From the NCBI GenBank assembly GCA_044360285.1, contig JBIKKP010000018.1:1-30658 (forward strand): a stretch of DNA of 30,658 nt. Reading direction: 5' to 3'. Below are positions 25,043 to 30,658 of the stretch, one piece after another (position 1 is the stretch's first letter; each line of letters opens with the position of its first letter). The position numbers and the translations under genes are program-made. The notes beneath the pieces were generated by a model. The model saw only the letters and a list, made by a program, of their open reading frames with translations, was not told where the DNA came from and did not search any database. The DNA is from UBA2645 sp044360285. GTDB taxonomy: Bacteria > Pseudomonadota > Alphaproteobacteria > Rickettsiales > UBA1997.

Positions 25043-25191
25043 AGTTTTTTAAAAATGTTGTTTAGATAAAGGTTTTGAGGGCCGCGCAAGCTAGGAAGCA
25101 AGACCGCAAAATCAAGTTTTTTTTCTAAAAAGCCCAAAGCCTGCCAAAAGCCACGCTGTAATACTCAACAACAGCAATAAAATTTAAAAAA

Positions 25192-26394
25192 ATGTCACAA
25201 TTTACTCGCCTAAAAGACTGCGTTGTCAGCAATAAAAACGTCATCATTCGCGTTGATATTAACGTGCCAATAAAAGATGGAAAAATCGAAGACGATACCC
25301 GCATCAAGGCAATAATCCCAACGCTTCAATACCTTGCCAAAAATCAGGCAAAAGTGATTGTAATTTCGCATTTTGGACGGCCAGAAGGAAAATTTGACGC
25401 CGCAATGTCGGTTAGCCAACTAGTGCAACGAACTCAAGAATTGCTTGGCAATGTCAAAGTAAACTTTGTCGATGATTGCATTGGCGAAAAAGTTCAAAAA
25501 GCCGTGCAAGAAACAAAGTATGGCGAAGTCATCATGCTTGAAAACCTGCGTTTCTACAAGCAGGAAACCAAAAACGATCCAGAATTTTCGCGCCAATTAG
25601 CCAGCCTGAGCAACCTTTATGTCAATGACGCCTTTTCTTGTTCGCACCGCGCGCATGCTTCAATTACTGGCATTCCAGCAATTCTTAAATCTGCCGCCGG
25701 ATTTCAAATGGAAACCGAACTCGACAATTTAAACCGCATTTTTGCTGGCGGCTCGGATGGATTAATTGCTGCAGTTGGCGGCGCAAAAGTTTCAACAAAA
25801 ATTGATTTACTCAACTCGTTGGCAACTAAAGCCAAAACCATCGTCGTTGGCGGCGGCATGGCCAATACTTTTCTTTACGCTCTTGGCAAAAATATCGGAA
25901 AATCACTTTGCGAAAAAGACCTCAAAGACGTTGCACTAAAAATCATCGAAACCGCGAAACAACATGGATGTAAGCTGGTTTTGCCATCTGATGTGGTTGT
26001 TGTAAAAAAATTTGAAGCCGGCGCGCCGCATAAAACCGTGTTGGTTGATGCGGTTGCTGAAGATGACATCATCGTCGATATTGGCGAAAAATCAGTGGAA
26101 AATCTACGTGAAGAATTAGCGCAGCATAAAATTTTAGTGTGGAACGGACCACTGGGCGCTTTCGAATTTAAGCCCTTCGACATTGGTACAACAGCTTTCG
26201 CCAAAGCAGCGGCGCAATTAACCAAAGCTGGAAAATTAATTTCAATTTCTGGCGGCGGAGATTCGGTTTCGGCGATTAACGCTGCTGGGCTTGCGGGAGA
26301 TTTTACTTATATTTCCACCGCCGGCGGTGCTTTTTTAGAATGGCTGGAAGGGAAAGAATTGCCAGGTGTGGCGGCGTTGAGCGTGAAGGCCTAG
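25192..26394 (+). CDS. pgk: Phosphoglycerate kinase
   Basis: Glycolytic/gluconeogenic enzyme that transfers phosphate between 1,3-bisphosphoglycerate and ADP. Family signatures are visible: VIIRVDINVPIKDGKIEDDTR, ISHFGRPEGK, LENLRFYKQETKND, and FSCSHRAHASITGIP in the N-terminal lobe. GGAKVSTKIDLL, VGGGMANTFLYALGKNIGKS, VWNGPLGAFEFKPFDIGT and SGGGDSVSAINAAGLAGDFTYISTAGGAFLEWLEGKELPG-type sequence mark the nucleotide lobe. The length of 400 residues is normal. It appears as a single-gene unit; its 3' end is followed by the family B and C hairpins. Confidence 0.98.
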   Translation: MSQFTRLKDCVVSNKNVIIRVDINVPIKDGKIEDDTRIKAIIPTLQYLAKNQAKVIVISHFGRPEGKFDAAMSVSQLVQRTQELLGNVKVNFVDDCIGEKVQKAVQETKYGEVIMLENLRFYKQETKNDPEFSRQLASLSNLYVNDAFSCSHRAHASITGIPAILKSAAGFQMETELDNLNRIFAGGSDGLIAAVGGAKVSTKIDLLNSLATKAKTIVVGGGMANTFLYALGKNIGKSLCEKDLKDVALKIIETAKQHGCKLVLPSDVVVVKKFEAGAPHKTVLVDAVAEDDIIVDIGEKSVENLREELAQHKILVWNGPLGAFEFKPFDIGTTAFAKAAAQLTKAGKLISISGGGDSVSAINAAGLAGDFTYISTAGGAFLEWLEGKELPGVAALSVKA

Positions 26395-26410
26395 AATATC
26401 TAATCCAGAC

Positions 26411-26454
26411 GCTCAGGCGGCGTTACGCAATGCCGCCTGGACGTTCATGCAAAA
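26411..26454 (-). repeat. Family B repeat, copy 3 (strong hairpin after pgk)
   Basis: Reverse orientation relative to 93 and 7544. AGGCGGC and GCCGCCT form a perfect 7-bp stem, extended by GTT/AAT pairing including one wobble, around an ACGC loop. It lies between the convergent ends of pgk and bioD, so it is a plausible terminator for pgk and possibly bioD. Its ACGTTCATGC end is the exact inverse of GCATGAACGT at 26479. Confidence 0.75.
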
Positions 26455-26489
26455 CTTTCCGCAAATTCGGGTAATTTAGCATGAACGTG

Positions 26490-26514
26490 TGGTCGGGGTT
26501 GCAAACCCCGACCA
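26490..26514. repeat. Family C GC-rich hairpin, copy 2
   Basis: TGGTCGGGGTT and AACCCCGACCA form an 11-bp perfect stem around GCA. It sits 23 bases past the bioD stop and 35 bases beyond the family B copy. It is closely related to the hairpin at 9271. It probably caps the 3' end of the bioD message. Confidence 0.65.
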
Positions 26515-26537
26515 GCAATACACCTAGCCTCTCAGGC

Positions 26538-27197
26538 TTAGGCGAGCAACTCATCTAATATCACCACTTCCCCACCGACAAAACTCTCAAGAGTGTTTTT
26601 GAAATCAGAAATCGACGCCAAGGCGCTCTGCCCTTGGTTTGGCAGCTCATTTAGAATAATTTTTTCTAGCAAAATTCCCCGCGATTTCAGCGCTTCAACG
26701 CAACACAGCGTATGCGAAATTGAACCAAGATAATTTGCTGCAACAAGTAAGGTTGGAAGCTGCAACGCCGCGGCTAAATCGAGAAAAGTTTTTTGGTAGG
26801 AAATTGGCGTCATCACGCCACCAGCGGCTTCGATGAATAAAAAATCACCACTTTTTTCTGCAGCAGAAATTGCACTTAGACAAAAATTTTTCAGCTCATC
26901 AAAATTAATTTCTTCACCATTTTTTTGCGCCGCAAAATGTGGAGATGAGGCTTGCGCAAAGCGCCACGGCGTGATTTTTTTGATATTTTCTTTGGAAATT
27001 TCCAAACCCAGCGCAGCTAAAATTTTTGCCGAATCAGAATTTGGATCATCAAGTTGAAAGCCACTGGCGATTGGTTTGATCGCTGCTGTAGACAATTTAT
27101 TTTTACGCAAATTTTTGCAGATTTTTTCTACAAAAAAAGTTTTTCCAACATCAGTACCAATGCCAAGAACCAAGTAAATTCGCTGCTGCAGAGGCAT
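26538..27197 (-). CDS. bioD: Dethiobiotin synthetase
   Basis: ATP-dependent enzyme that closes the ureido ring of dethiobiotin from 7,8-diaminopelargonate and CO2. P-loop GIGTDVGKT lies at residues 12-20, with catalytic K19 and a second lysine (K41) in AAIKPIASG. ASSPHFAAQKNG and FIEAAGGVMTPIS complete the substrate-binding pattern. The length of 219 residues is normal. It is last in the chain from purN, 14 bases after the gspF-like stop. No other biotin gene is in the window, so the pathway is scattered or partial. Confidence 0.95.
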   Translation of the reverse strand: MPLQQRIYLVLGIGTDVGKTFFVEKICKNLRKNKLSTAAIKPIASGFQLDDPNSDSAKILAALGLEISKENIKKITPWRFAQASSPHFAAQKNGEEINFDELKNFCLSAISAAEKSGDFLFIEAAGGVMTPISYQKTFLDLAAALQLPTLLVAANYLGSISHTLCCVEALKSRGILLEKIILNELPNQGQSALASISDFKNTLESFVGGEVVILDELLA

Positions 27198-27211
27198 TTT
27201 TTAAAAAGAAA

Positions 27212-28411
27212 TTATTTGATGGCCGAGAAAGTTCCATAAATTGGACCAAACACCGCAATTGTGATCCAAGCGATCATGCCGCCCATTACCATGGTAATTG
27301 ATGGCTGAATCATGCCAACCAGCCTTTCAATTGAGTCGTTGATCTCGCGATCATAAAAATATTTGATGTTGAGCAGCGCGCCTTCCATGTTGCCGCTTTC
27401 CTCGCCGACTTTGAACATACGAACCACCAAGTTTGGAAATTGGTCAGTCATGTTGATTGCTTTTGCCAAAGACATGCCATCTGAAACTTGGCGCTTGATG
27501 ATTGAGATGCTTCGTTTGATTGCGTGGTTTTTTACAACCGAACTTGCCGACTCTAGACACTCAAGAACTCCCAGACCGCTTTTGAAAGTGATCGAAAAAA
27601 ACTGACAGAATTTTGCTGCTTCGATTTTATTAATGATCGGGCCAATGATTGGTATTCTTAGTTTAAAAGTGTCGAGCTGAAAGGCGAATTCTGTAGAATT
27701 TTTGGCAGCAATTTTTGTTGCAATAACTGCAATCGGCACACCAAAAATTATTATATACCAATAATTGATAACAAAGCTTGAGAAAGCCATCAGCGCAACG
27801 GTTGCGCCTGGAAGATTGATTCCTTGTGTTGACAAAAATCCGGTCACTTTTGGCACAACTACCGAAGTCATTACACCAACTACCACCAACATCAAAAAGA
27901 TACCAAATGCCGGACCCATCGTTGCCTTTCTTGCTTTGCGCTTGATGTCCATATTCCATTTGATGTCTTCGATGATGCTGTTGAAAGCAACCGAGAGCTT
28001 ACCAGTTTTTTCACCCATCCCAATCAAACCAACATAAACCGGTTCAAATACCTTTGGATGCTTGGCCAAACTTTCTGAAAACAAGCTGCCGTTGCGAATA
28101 TCTTCAGCAACTTCACGCATGACGTTTTTAATTTTGAAAGAATCCGCCGCTTCAATTACGTCAAAAATTGCATCAACAATTGGCACACCAGCTTTATCAA
28201 GCTGCTCAAGCTGAACGAATAAAGAAATTAAGTCTTTTGGTTTAATTTGGTTGAAAATCACCAGCGTGTTTTCGCGCTCTTGTGTATAAGAAAGCAGCTC
28301 TAAGCCGTCGGCACGCAAGTTTCCGGTTAATTCTGCAACGTTGTTTGCCGACATGCGGCCTCGAATGTATTGCCCTGCGTCAGTGACTGCTTTATAGCGA
28401 TAATGCTGCAT
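27212..28411 (-). CDS. Type II secretion / type IV pilus inner-membrane protein (GspF/PilC-like)
   Basis: Inner-membrane platform protein that couples an assembly ATPase to pseudopilin export. It begins with the short N-terminal domain (HYRYKAVTDAGQYIRGRM). Two copies of the ~110-residue T2SSF domain follow, each starting with FVQLEQLDKAGVPIVDA- and FFSITFKSGLGVLEC-like sequence. Hydrophobic spans are near IFLMLVVVGVMTSVVV, YWYIIIFGVPIAVIA and ITMVMGGMIAWITIAVFG. The length of 399 residues is typical. No other pilus or secretion gene is present here. It is an orphan inside a housekeeping chain, overlapping def by one base. Its partners are presumably elsewhere. Confidence 0.92.
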   Translation of the reverse strand: MQHYRYKAVTDAGQYIRGRMSANNVAELTGNLRADGLELLSYTQERENTLVIFNQIKPKDLISLFVQLEQLDKAGVPIVDAIFDVIEAADSFKIKNVMREVAEDIRNGSLFSESLAKHPKVFEPVYVGLIGMGEKTGKLSVAFNSIIEDIKWNMDIKRKARKATMGPAFGIFLMLVVVGVMTSVVVPKVTGFLSTQGINLPGATVALMAFSSFVINYWYIIIFGVPIAVIATKIAAKNSTEFAFQLDTFKLRIPIIGPIINKIEAAKFCQFFSITFKSGLGVLECLESASSVVKNHAIKRSISIIKRQVSDGMSLAKAINMTDQFPNLVVRMFKVGEESGNMEGALLNIKYFYDREINDSIERLVGMIQPSITMVMGGMIAWITIAVFGPIYGTFSAIK

Positions 28412-28968
28412 TATTTCCTGATTTTTTTCATTTTATTGAGAATCACTTCACGCTTCAATTTCGAGATGTGATCAACAAAAGTAATTCCATTCAAATGGTC
28501 GATTTCATGCTGTATGCAAGTTGCAAGCAGGCCATGCATTTCTTCAAGTTTTTCTTCGCCTTTTTCATTGAGGAATTTCACCTTCACCATTTCTGGACGA
28601 ATCACCTCGGAACGCGCACCAGGAAAGGACAGGCAGCCTTCATTGTAAGCTGAATCTTTCTTTGAAACTTCAACAATTTCTGGGTTAATGAAGCAACGTG
28701 CGTTGGTATTTTTTACATGAATTCCGCCGCAACCATGATGGTCGTGATGATGGTGATCGTGATCGTCAATTTCATAGTCAACATCGATGACTAAAACACG
28801 TTTTAAAACACCAACCTGCACTGCCGCAAGGCCAACGCCGCGCTGCGCATACATCGTGGAAATCATATCTTTCATAAATTGACGCAAAGCATCGTCGATT
28901 TTTTCAACAGGCTTTGAAACCTGCTTCAGTAAAGGATCGGGAGCGATTACCAAAGGAAGAATTTTCAT
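28411..28968 (-). CDS. def: Peptide deformylase with His-rich insertion
   Basis: Metalloenzyme that removes the N-formyl group from nascent proteins on the ribosome. All three catalytic motifs are intact: GVGLAAVQ (44-51), EGCLS (110-114) with the metal Cys, and HEIDH (154-158) with two metal His and the general-base Glu. The odd feature is a stretch at about residues 66-84 rich in Asp and His (DDHDHHHHDHHGCGGIH), where most deformylases have a short loop. It could bind extra metal. At 185 residues the enzyme is slightly long for that reason. It starts two bases after the purN stop, and gspF begins within its stop. Confidence 0.96.
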   Translation of the reverse strand: MKILPLVIAPDPLLKQVSKPVEKIDDALRQFMKDMISTMYAQRGVGLAAVQVGVLKRVLVIDVDYEIDDHDHHHHDHHGCGGIHVKNTNARCFINPEIVEVSKKDSAYNEGCLSFPGARSEVIRPEMVKVKFLNEKGEEKLEEMHGLLATCIQHEIDHLNGITFVDHISKLKREVILNKMKKIRK

Positions 28969-28970
28969 AA

Positions 28971-29564
28971 CTAAATTTCGTTTTGCAGAATTTTTTTCAA
29001 AGCGAGTGGATAAATTTTATGCTCTTCTTTGAGGATTTTTGCCGCCAAAGTTTCTTTTGTGTCATTTGACGAAACATTAACTGCAGCTTGCAGAATTACC
29101 GGGCCGCAATCCATTTCTTCACGCACAAAATGCACGGTGCAACCAGATTTTTTGGCGCCAGCTTTGATGGCATCACCAACCGCGTCAGCGCCTTTAAATT
29201 CGGGAAGAAGTGATGGGTGAATGTTGATGAGGCGATTGAACCAACGATTTACAAACCACGGTGAAAGAAGGCGCATGAAGCCGGCAAGGCAGATAAACTG
29301 AGCGCCAGATTTTTCAATTTCAGCGCTCATTTCTTTATCAAATTCCTCACGCGGATTTTGTGCTGCAGCGAATTTTTTGTGATCAATCACTGCAGTTTTG
29401 ATGTTTTTTTTGCGCGCAAAATCAAGCCCTGCAGCATCTGCTTTATTCGACAAAATCAACACAACTTCCGCTGGAAAATCTGGCAAGTCGCAAGCTGCTG
29501 CAAGCGCTTGCATGTTGCTTCCACGTCCTGAAATCAAAATCGCGATTTTAGTTTTTTTGGTCAT
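28971..29564 (-). CDS. purN: Phosphoribosylglycinamide formyltransferase
   Basis: Transfers a formyl group from 10-formyltetrahydrofolate to GAR in purine synthesis. The N-terminal Rossmann part has IAILISGRGSNMQAL. The catalytic region has LINIHPSLLPEFKGADAV with the Asn-x-His, and the Asp lies in EEMDCGPVILQAAV. I start at the ATG at 29564 (MTKKTKIAILISG, 197 residues) because it matches the family N terminus. The longer frame reaching 29639 runs through the relE-like gene in another frame. The start overlaps the toxin stop as ATGA. purN and def share one-carbon/formyl chemistry, which makes their pairing sensible. Confidence 0.96.
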   Translation of the reverse strand: MTKKTKIAILISGRGSNMQALAAACDLPDFPAEVVLILSNKADAAGLDFARKKNIKTAVIDHKKFAAAQNPREEFDKEMSAEIEKSGAQFICLAGFMRLLSPWFVNRWFNRLINIHPSLLPEFKGADAVGDAIKAGAKKSGCTVHFVREEMDCGPVILQAAVNVSSNDTKETLAAKILKEEHKIYPLALKKILQNEI

Positions 29565-29827
29565 GATTTTTTGTAAATTTCTTTTCGATGACCGATGGCT
29601 AAAACCAAAATGATCAATTCTTTTTCTTCGATTCGACAAATAATTCGATAGTCTTCAATGCGATATCGCCAACTTGCTTTAAAGCCATATGGCAAAGGCT
29701 TTCCGAAGTTTTTTGGATTTTGCAAAAGAGCCTTTTGATCAAAATATTCGATGATTTTTCTTTTTGTCGAACCATCGAGTTTATGAAAAGCCTTCTCAGC
29801 CTTTTCTTCGAAACGGATTTTGTATAT
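29561..29827 (-). CDS. RelE/ParE-family toxin, no canonical start codon
   Basis: I translated this frame by hand. It gives 88 residues beginning at an ATA codon: YKIRFEEKAEKAFHKLD, then GFKASWRYRIEDYRIICRIE and LVLAIGHRKEIYKKS. This is a full-length RelE-type mRNA interferase, with the conserved Arg in WRYRIEDYRI, the Arg in GHRKEIY and the C-terminal Tyr. In this frame a TAA lies seven codons upstream, and there is no ATG, GTG or TTG between it and the conserved region. The start is therefore either ATA, a rare start codon, or a mutated ATG, and the gene may be silent. The antitoxin gene ends 18 bases upstream, and its stop overlaps purN by four bases. Function is inferred from the family. 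Confidence 0.8.
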   Translation of the reverse strand: MYKIRFEEKAEKAFHKLDGSTKRKIIEYFDQKALLQNPKNFGKPLPYGFKASWRYRIEDYRIICRIEEKELIILVLAIGHRKEIYKKS

Positions 29828-29844
29828 GTGGTGTGTTGCGGGTT

Positions 29845-30087
29845 TTACTTATAGTGTTTCAGCTTTACTTTCGACTTCTTTGCCACCGTTTTTAAATCAA
29901 CGGATTTTTTGTTATTTTTGATGTAAGCAGTATAAGCTAACTCCGCCGTTAGATGGTCTTGCAGCTCATCGAGATATTTCTCTAAGGCCTTTCTAACAAT
30001 GTAGGCTTTGCTTCTCTCAATTGATTCGCAGGTTTTTTCCAAATTAAGCGATAGCTCATCGGGAATTCTCACAGATAGCGCACTCAT
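29845..30087 (-). CDS. RelB/CopG-like ribbon-helix-helix antitoxin
   Basis: This is an 80-residue protein with an N-terminal ribbon-helix-helix DNA-binding fold: SALSVRIPDELSLNLEKTC forms the strand and first helix, and SKAYIVRKALEKYLDEL the second helix. The C-terminal half is basic and likely unstructured until it wraps the toxin (TVAKKSKVKLKHYK). It directly precedes the RelE-like gene, the standard antitoxin-toxin order. A 13-bp palindrome 29-41 bases upstream of its start is a good candidate autoregulatory operator. Confidence 0.88.
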   Translation of the reverse strand: MSALSVRIPDELSLNLEKTCESIERSKAYIVRKALEKYLDELQDHLTAELAYTAYIKNNKKSVDLKTVAKKSKVKLKHYK

Positions 30088-30115
30088 GATTTTTAGAATT
30101 ATTGGTTTGTGTTTT

Positions 30116-30128
30116 TTTGTATTACAAA
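30116..30128. promoter_or_regulatory. Candidate antitoxin operator
   Basis: TTTGTA-T-TACAAA is a perfect 6-1-6 palindrome. Read on the minus strand, TTGTAA inside it stands 18 bases from AATAAT, which resembles a weak -35/-10 pair just before the antitoxin start. Ribbon-helix-helix antitoxins typically repress through such sites overlapping the promoter. This is a prediction from position and symmetry. Confidence 0.5.
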
Positions 30129-30137
30129 GTGTTGGTT

Positions 30138-30169
30138 GTGATTAATTCGCTTACAAGTGAATTAATCAC
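30138..30169. promoter_or_regulatory. 11-bp inverted repeat at phosphatase 3' end
   Basis: GTGATTAATTC and GAATTAATCAC are perfect complements separated by ten bases. The right arm covers the stop codon of the tyrosine phosphatase. It may be a weak hairpin ending that message or a second operator for the toxin-antitoxin promoter. The stem is AT-rich, and no U-run follows on the minus strand. Confidence 0.45.
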
Positions 30170-30632
30170 CTAGTTTTTCAAATAAATTATCAAGCGCTTT
30201 TGTGGTGATTTTAAAAACCAAATCAAAGTCGCGATGCTTGAGGTAGTAAGGATCAATCACCTCATCATTCCATGGATTTTCTACTTCACAAAATTCTAAA
30301 AACAGCTGGATTTTGTTTTGCGCCTCAACTGTTGCCATGCCCTGCAGTGCGCGAAGATGCGAGCGATCCATCGCCATTATCAAATCAAAATTCTCGAAAT
30401 CTTTTTGCTTAATTTGGCGCGCTTTTATGCCAGAAAATGAAATTCCGTTTTTCTCGCCAAGTCCCACCGATCTTGGGTCTGAAGCTTCACCAACGTGATA
30501 GGAAGCAATTCCTGCCGAATCAAAATGAAAGCGATTTTCTTGCTGCAGAACTTTTGCCTTATGTCTGGCAATTGCGTGTGCTGTGGGCGATCGGCAGATA
30601 TTTCCGGTGCAAACGAAGAGGATTTTTTTCAT
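30162..30632 (-). CDS. Low-molecular-weight protein tyrosine phosphatase
   Basis: Cysteine-based phosphatase. The P-loop CTGNICRS at residues 8-15 holds the nucleophile C8 and R14, and the general acid lies in VIDPYYLKHRDF. The fold is otherwise standard, with SPTAHAIARHKA, DPRSVGLGEKNGISF and FDLIMAMDRSHLRAL. I choose the ATG at 30632 (MKKILFVCTGN, 156 residues). The frame continues eight codons upstream to a TTG near the window edge, which is less likely. In bacteria these enzymes act on tyrosine kinases of exopolysaccharide export, or on host targets when secreted. No kinase or capsule gene is here. It may share a transcript with the toxin-antitoxin genes, or end at the inverted repeat. 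Confidence 0.94.
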   Translation of the reverse strand: MKKILFVCTGNICRSPTAHAIARHKAKVLQQENRFHFDSAGIASYHVGEASDPRSVGLGEKNGISFSGIKARQIKQKDFENFDLIMAMDRSHLRALQGMATVEAQNKIQLFLEFCEVENPWNDEVIDPYYLKHRDFDLVFKITTKALDNLFEKLGD

Positions 30633-30658
30633 CAACGCAACGTGTTCTATAACCAACT

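Noticed and set aside
25043..25191. Possible non-coding RNA or riboswitch upstream of pgk
   Set aside because: The region is AT-rich with poly-T and poly-A runs, but I see no convincing stem set or known riboswitch motif.
29565..29639. N-terminally extended purN beginning at 29639
   Set aside because: The extra 25 codons overlap the relE-like gene in another frame and are not part of the family N terminus. The ATG at 29564 matches it well.
1..30658. CRISPR array, tRNA, rRNA, insertion sequence or prophage
   Set aside because: The repeats seen are dispersed single palindromes without regular spacers. No transposase, integrase or phage structural protein, and no cloverleaf with tRNA-type conserved bases, was found. 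The family A cloverleaf lacks T-loop and CCA features.

Overview
The window reads as a compact, A+T-rich bacterial chromosome segment, most likely from an alphaproteobacterium with a modest genome. This rests on the ccoNOQP cbb3 oxidase set, a frataxin (CyaY), an alpha-type DNA polymerase III delta' subunit, and long runs of tightly packed or overlapping housekeeping genes. The taxonomy is inference. I see no rRNA, tRNA, CRISPR array, insertion sequence, phage gene or known defence island. No gene-free stretch exceeds about 150 bases.

Left part (1-16582, mostly minus strand). In transcription order: pepA-murA, secA-beta carbonic anhydrase-pdxH, cyaY-aroC, a small secreted charged protein, then after a plus-strand PAP2 acid phosphatase, nusB-rimM-cysS and a 1369-residue protein of unknown function. 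The three larger minus-strand gaps (nusB/rimM, pdxH/cyaY, murA/secA) each carry one copy of a ~92-bp cloverleaf-like repeat (family A). A second repeat (family B) sits at 3' ends of genes near 93, 7544 and 26411. A third, GC-rich hairpin (family C) occurs at 9271 and 26490.

Middle part (16669-24112, plus strand). Eight genes form one polycistron, and all but one junction overlaps: a TauE/SafE-like membrane protein, ccoN, ccoO, ccoQ, ccoP, an unrecognised 504-residue protein, holB-like delta' and anmK. The first five concern the microaerobic terminal oxidase. The unknown protein is translationally coupled to ccoP. The last two genes serve replication and peptidoglycan recycling.

Right part. 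An alpha/beta hydrolase with a basic tail converges on anmK and is preceded by a 65-residue small protein. pgk runs on the plus strand. Then a minus-strand chain reads relB-like antitoxin, relE-like toxin, purN, def, gspF/pilC-like and bioD. A low-molecular-weight tyrosine phosphatase lies at the right edge. The relE frame is intact but has no ATG, GTG or TTG start: an ATA stands where the start is expected, and its stop overlaps the purN start. The peptide deformylase carries a histidine-rich insertion.

I do not find a clearly new multi-gene system. The strongest leads are the unknown cbb3-linked protein, the start-less toxin wired into a purine/deformylase operon, the cloverleaf repeat, and the large unknown protein.
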